Of a stretch of DNA of 64,000 nucleotides, positions 60,373-64,000 are shown one piece after another. The notes under the pieces are model-generated. The model was not told where the DNA came from. It did no database searches and saw only the letters and a program-made list of their open reading frames with translations. The translations under genes were made by a program, and so were the position numbers. Within the stretch, counting starts at the first letter, position 1, and the number at the start of each line of letters is the position of its first letter. The stretch is from Paramecium sonneborni (Eukaryota > Ciliophora > Oligohymenophorea > Peniculida > Parameciidae), in assembly GCA_905182985.1 (NCBI GenBank), contig CAJJDN010000005.1:546648-610647 (forward strand), written 5' to 3'.

Positions 60373-62053
60373 ATGAAATTATTGTTGTACTTTTAATTTC
60401 TTTTTTTCATTGCTTTTACTATAATGCCAATGCCTAAACAATTTGAAAAGGGAGAAAAGACAGTTAAAATTTTATAAAAATGCGCAATAAAGTTTTTATC
60501 TGAATAGAATTTTCCTGATCATGTTTTATAATTATTGCGTCATTATCATGAATTAATGACATTAGATTCAGAATGTAAATTTGAAGAGTCACTTTAGAAG
60601 AAAAATCTAAATTTGGAAGGATCATTAAAATTTAATATCAATTTAGAAAGTGATGAACAAATATATTGGGTTAATGAAACAAAACAAGAAGCTTATAGAT
60701 TAGAGATTGATGAAAATTTAAACATAAATATAAATGCTCCAAATCATTGGGCTTTGGCAAGGGCTATCGATACAGTAAATTAACTTACAGAAAATAATGA
60801 AGTTGTTAATGTAATAGAAATATAATATAAAAAAGCTACCCTTAACAATTTATGATGAACCTGCTTATGTATATAGAGGTGTTATGGTAGATACTGCTAG
60901 ACACTTTTTACCACTGAAAACTTTAGAAAGAACTATTGATGCATTAGTAATAAATAAATTAAATGTTTTGCATTGGCATATAACAGATGATGAAAGCTTT
61001 CCACTTTTATTGACAAATTATAGTTAGATAACTAATACATCAAAATTTTGGGATAGTGCTTATTTTACTAAATAAGATGTATCATATATAATTGAGTATG
61101 CTTCAATAAGAGGAGTTTAGATAATTCCTGAAATAGACTCTCCTGCACATGCTTAATCTTGGGGAAGATCTCCAGAATTAGCAGAAATGATTATAACTTG
61201 TGGTAGCACTATTAAATAATATGGATAATTTGATCCTACTATGGATTTAACATATGAAGTATTAAAGTCAGTGATGCAAGATTTAAATGATATGTTTGCT
61301 AAAGTATAATTTATTCATTTTGGTGGAGATGAAGCTAGTAATTCTTGTTTTGATTAAAGGCCATCAATAAAGCAATTTATGACAGAACATGGAATTGCAA
61401 CCTATTTTGATCTTTAGGTTTATTATAGATAAAGATAAAAAGATATTTGGAAAAATTATGTTAAATCTTCAAAAAGAGTTGCTTATTGGTACAATAAAAA
61501 TGATCTATTACCAGCTGAAGATGATGATATCATTCATTGGTGGGGATTAACATCATAATTAATTGATGTAAAAAATAGAAAAAATGATTTTATTTTAAGT
61601 GATTCTCAACCCTTATATTTGAATGCAGGAGTTGGAAATGCATTTGGTGATTCATATAATTCTTATTAAACATGGAAAGATTTTTATAAATGGTCACCTT
61701 AACCACCAGATGGATTTTAAGGAAATATTTTAGGAGGAGAAGCTCCTCTATGGGGAGAAACTAATAATCAAAACACTCATTTCTAGAATATGTTTTTAAG
61801 ATCTTCAATTTTAGGTGATACGTAAATAATTTATAATTATATTAGATTATGGAATCCTAATTCTAAATAAAATGAATAATTTTGGGAATTTACTTAGAGA
61901 TTAAGCGAAATGGAAGATAGAATGAATAAATATGGATTTCCTGTTTCTCCATTTACTCATGATTATTGTAAAAGACACACTAAACTATGTTTCCCAACTT
62001 TATATGCAGATCAAGAAGATCATAATATTATTAATTAAAAACCAATTGAATGA
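60373..62053 (+). CDS. Beta-N-acetylhexosaminidase, glycoside hydrolase family 20, 551 aa
   Basis: ATG 60373 to TGA 62051, with one 25-nt intron. It has a signal peptide (MKLLLYFQFLFFIAF), then a short N-terminal GH20b-like domain. The TIM barrel starts at YRGVMVDTARHFLPLKTLER. Signature motifs include NVLHWHITDDESFPL, EIDSPAHAQSWG, the catalytic HFGGDEASN (Asp311-Glu312) and IHWWG, with the GGEAPLWGETN strand near the end. In GH20 enzymes Glu is the acid/base and the adjacent Asp stabilises the substrate's N-acetyl group. It is likely lysosomal or secreted, releasing terminal GlcNAc/GalNAc; it fits the digestive repertoire of a phagotroph together with the papain-like protease. Length is typical. 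Confidence 0.96.
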
Positions 62054-62112
62054 AATGTTATTTATAAAGGTTAATGAATGAAAATTATTTTAGATATCAC
62101 AGTTTAAGTTGT

Positions 62113-62522
62113 TATCATATATTTATTGTTTTAAATTTTAATCTAAATTTTTGATTTATATTTCATTAAAATAACTCAACTATAATTAATTAATAACTTA
62201 ATAAAGATCATCATTTTGAAGAACTAAAATAGTACCAGCAGATTAATATTTTTTAATAGTTTCAAGCTTTTGAAGAAAGTTTAATTTACTTGAGTATTCA
62301 AATAAATTTGACAGAAACTCTTTTTCAACACTTAAGCATTTAAAAATATTTTTTTGATTAAACACTTCTAGTATCAAAATATATATTATATTGTCTTTAT
62401 CTTTTCTAAAATTGATTAATATAATAGTGATATTATTATTGACTGGAAAACTTAATAATTTGTTTTCAAAATCATCAAAAAAGTTTGAAAATGTCACTTT
62501 CCCCTTTATTCGAATTTTCATA
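62113..62522 (-). CDS. Possible small protein, 3' end unresolved
   Basis: From ATG 62522 the frame reads MKIRIKGKVTFSNFFDDFEN, then PVNNNITIILINFRKDKDNI, LEVFNQKNIFKCLSVEKEFL, and is well balanced for ~100 codons. It then stays open into the antisense of the hexosaminidase gene, so a last intron must shift it. A 40-nt GT...AG candidate would end it at about 62113. Further minus-strand coding-like sequence lies just upstream (ILYKRIFENDFIKDVRLINL, near 62590-62690) and may be a first exon. No family recognised. Confidence 0.4.
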
Positions 62523-62698
62523 TCTCTAGAATTCAGCTCTATATTCTTTTAAGAGAATAGGATTATAGAAGATTATTATTTCAATCAAAATTATTAGGAA
62601 TACTCATATTACAAAGGTTAATTAACCGAACATCTTTAATAAAATCATTTTCAAAAATTCTTTTATATAATATTTTTTCGATAATAATTTATTTATTT

Positions 62699-63737
62699 TC
62701 ATTATTGTAATAATTATTATAATGCTGTAATATCCATCTATAAATTCATTATTTTATCCTATATCACTTCATCTAATAAGCTTTGAACAACTTTATTTTA
62801 CTAAGTTGGTTTAGATTCTTCTTTTTATTAAATTTACTTAAGTTCTTTGAGTTTCTTTTATTTCTAACTAATCATATCGCTAATTTCATGGTTAGGATCA
62901 AAGAATTCCTAATCTAAATATGATGAATAAAAGTTTGATTAAGTCTTAAATGAATTCTGCTTAATTTATTCATTTTCACTTCTAAGAAATTAATTCTCCA
63001 TTATAAGTTAATTCACTATATTGTCTAAGCTTAAAATTTATTGAGTCAATTATTAGTTTGCTTAATATGTATCTTTATTATCATTCATAAGGCGAGTGAT
63101 TTAGATGTCTTGATACAAACATTTTTCTTCAAAATCCTTTAATTATTATTTTAGTTAATCTGTTTCATTCATAATAATTTAAAATTCTATACATTTTTAA
63201 TGTGTTAAAATTTTATTACTTGATAAGTTTAACTCTTGATGGTCTTAGCTTTTATATAAAAGAATTAAAATGAAGTAAACAATTGTGAATATAAACCAGT
63301 TCTATGATAATCCAAAGAAACCATAATTTAATTTAACCAGTGAGTTTATATAAAAAATAGATAAAATGCGGTAATCATTGTTCTGTTTTAAGTCTTCTTG
63401 AAATCTTCATTTCATTATAAAAATGACTCTTTGGCTATTCTTGTCTGAGTTTTTAGACAATATTTCTTATTTTTTCTTTTGAAGGTTGACTTTAAGATTT
63501 AACTTATTATTCTCCTTCTAACTCCTCATGTTAGATTACTTTGAGTTTTTTTATTTAATTGGTAAAAGTTAACATTTTGGTTTCTAAACGCGGAGATAAT
63601 TAAATATAATAATCTTCTTTTGATGGTTCAGTCTTAATACTCTTTGGTGATTCAGATTAAGCATTCAAACTGGTATTGACTGATTTTTTCATACTGCAGC
63701 TTTTCTTCATGTTAGCTAAATGTGTTGAGTTCCTCAT
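62699..63737 (-). CDS. Single-pass membrane coiled-coil protein, 335 aa
   Basis: ATG 63737 to TGA 62699 with one 31-nt intron (GTCATT...TCAAG, a less common GTC donor, chosen because it alone links the two good frames). The N-terminal ~115 residues are Ser/Lys/Gln-rich and basic. A hydrophobic helix (NWFIFTIVYFILILLYKS) lies at about 140-157. The C-terminal ~170 residues are coiled coil (TDQLKQQLKDFEEKCLYQ; NQLIMENQFLRSENEQIK). No signal peptide, so it may be a tail-oriented type II or nuclear/ER membrane tether. SUN- or KASH-type motifs are not seen. Function unknown. Confidence 0.68.
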
Positions 63738-64000
63738 ACTATATTACATTAAATGTTTAAATCAAGTGAATTATTAAATTAATTAATCTGTTTAATTAAT
63801 GTTTTTCTTACTTTATTAATTAAGGATTATTAAAATGATTATATATTCTATAATAGGTTTTATTTCGATTTAGTAATTTGATTCTTTTCCAAGTAAGACA
63901 AAATAAATTTATAATATTAAAAATATTATTTTATATCCATATACTTATATATAAATCTTTTGAATAAATTGGCACTTGCTTTGAGATAACTAGGATTATT

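Noticed and set aside
61806..62100. Long minus-strand frame running through the 3' end of the hexosaminidase gene.
   Set aside because: The plus strand encodes a well-conserved GH20 enzyme, so the antisense frame is coincidental.

Overview
This is macronuclear-type DNA of a ciliate, almost certainly a Paramecium species. The evidence is in the reading frames. Long conserved proteins such as CCT-zeta, complex I 24 kDa, beta-hexosaminidase and an M20 peptidase read through only if TAA and TAG mean glutamine and TGA is the sole stop. Their frames are joined by very short GTA...AG introns of about 20-32 nt, most often 25. The DNA is very AT-rich, genes are tightly packed on both strands, and most intergenic gaps are 40-600 bp. 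A conventional ORF scan with the standard code sees almost none of these genes. Every CDS span below runs from start to TGA including introns, and intron lengths were checked so that the spliced length is a multiple of three. The few exceptions are flagged.

Layout. 1-8.1 kb: 3' end of an unknown gene, an unknown 234-aa protein, a C11orf65/MFI-type IQ protein divergent from an RCC1 propeller-coiled-coil protein, and a multi-spanning membrane protein. 8.1-16 kb: a Cys-rich surface protein with a GPI-like tail, a four-helix membrane protein, a 1,126-aa coiled-coil protein and a ZNF207/BuGZ-type zinc finger protein. 16-24 kb: an importin-alpha-like armadillo protein, a papain-family protease, a degenerate Rag GTPase, a coiled-coil protein, a DUF922-type metallopeptidase-like protein and an unknown Gln-rich protein. 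24-32.4 kb: three trichocyst-matrix-like secretory proteins, a CCCH finger fragment, NDUFV2, CCT6 and two unknown proteins. 32.8-41 kb: an ASNSD1-like amidotransferase, a secreted Cys-rich protein, an unknown protein and an ankyrin protein. 41.6-47.4 kb: HMCES/SRAP and SND1 (divergent) and an M20 dipeptidase. 48-50.6 kb: a small acylated-type protein and a type I membrane protein, present twice only because of an apparent assembly duplication around a single N. 51-60.2 kb: two paralogous cyclic-nucleotide-type K+ channels separated by decayed gene remnants, a second small acylated-type protein and a coiled-coil protein. 60.3-64 kb: a GH20 beta-hexosaminidase, a small uncertain gene and a membrane coiled-coil protein.

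There is no sign of an operon-like functional system. The genes look like ordinary eukaryotic housekeeping plus ciliate cell-surface and secretory functions: trichocyst matrix proteins, Cys-rich surface proteins and K+ channels. The observations most worth follow-up are the DUF922 metallopeptidase-like protein, the CCHC zinc knuckle after the nucleotide-binding domain in both K+ channels, the Rag protein lacking its DxxG motif, the three-gene trichocyst-matrix cluster, the gene graveyard between the channels, and the 1,173-bp duplication that is probably an assembly error. No tRNA, rRNA, transposon, CRISPR or telomeric repeat was recognised.
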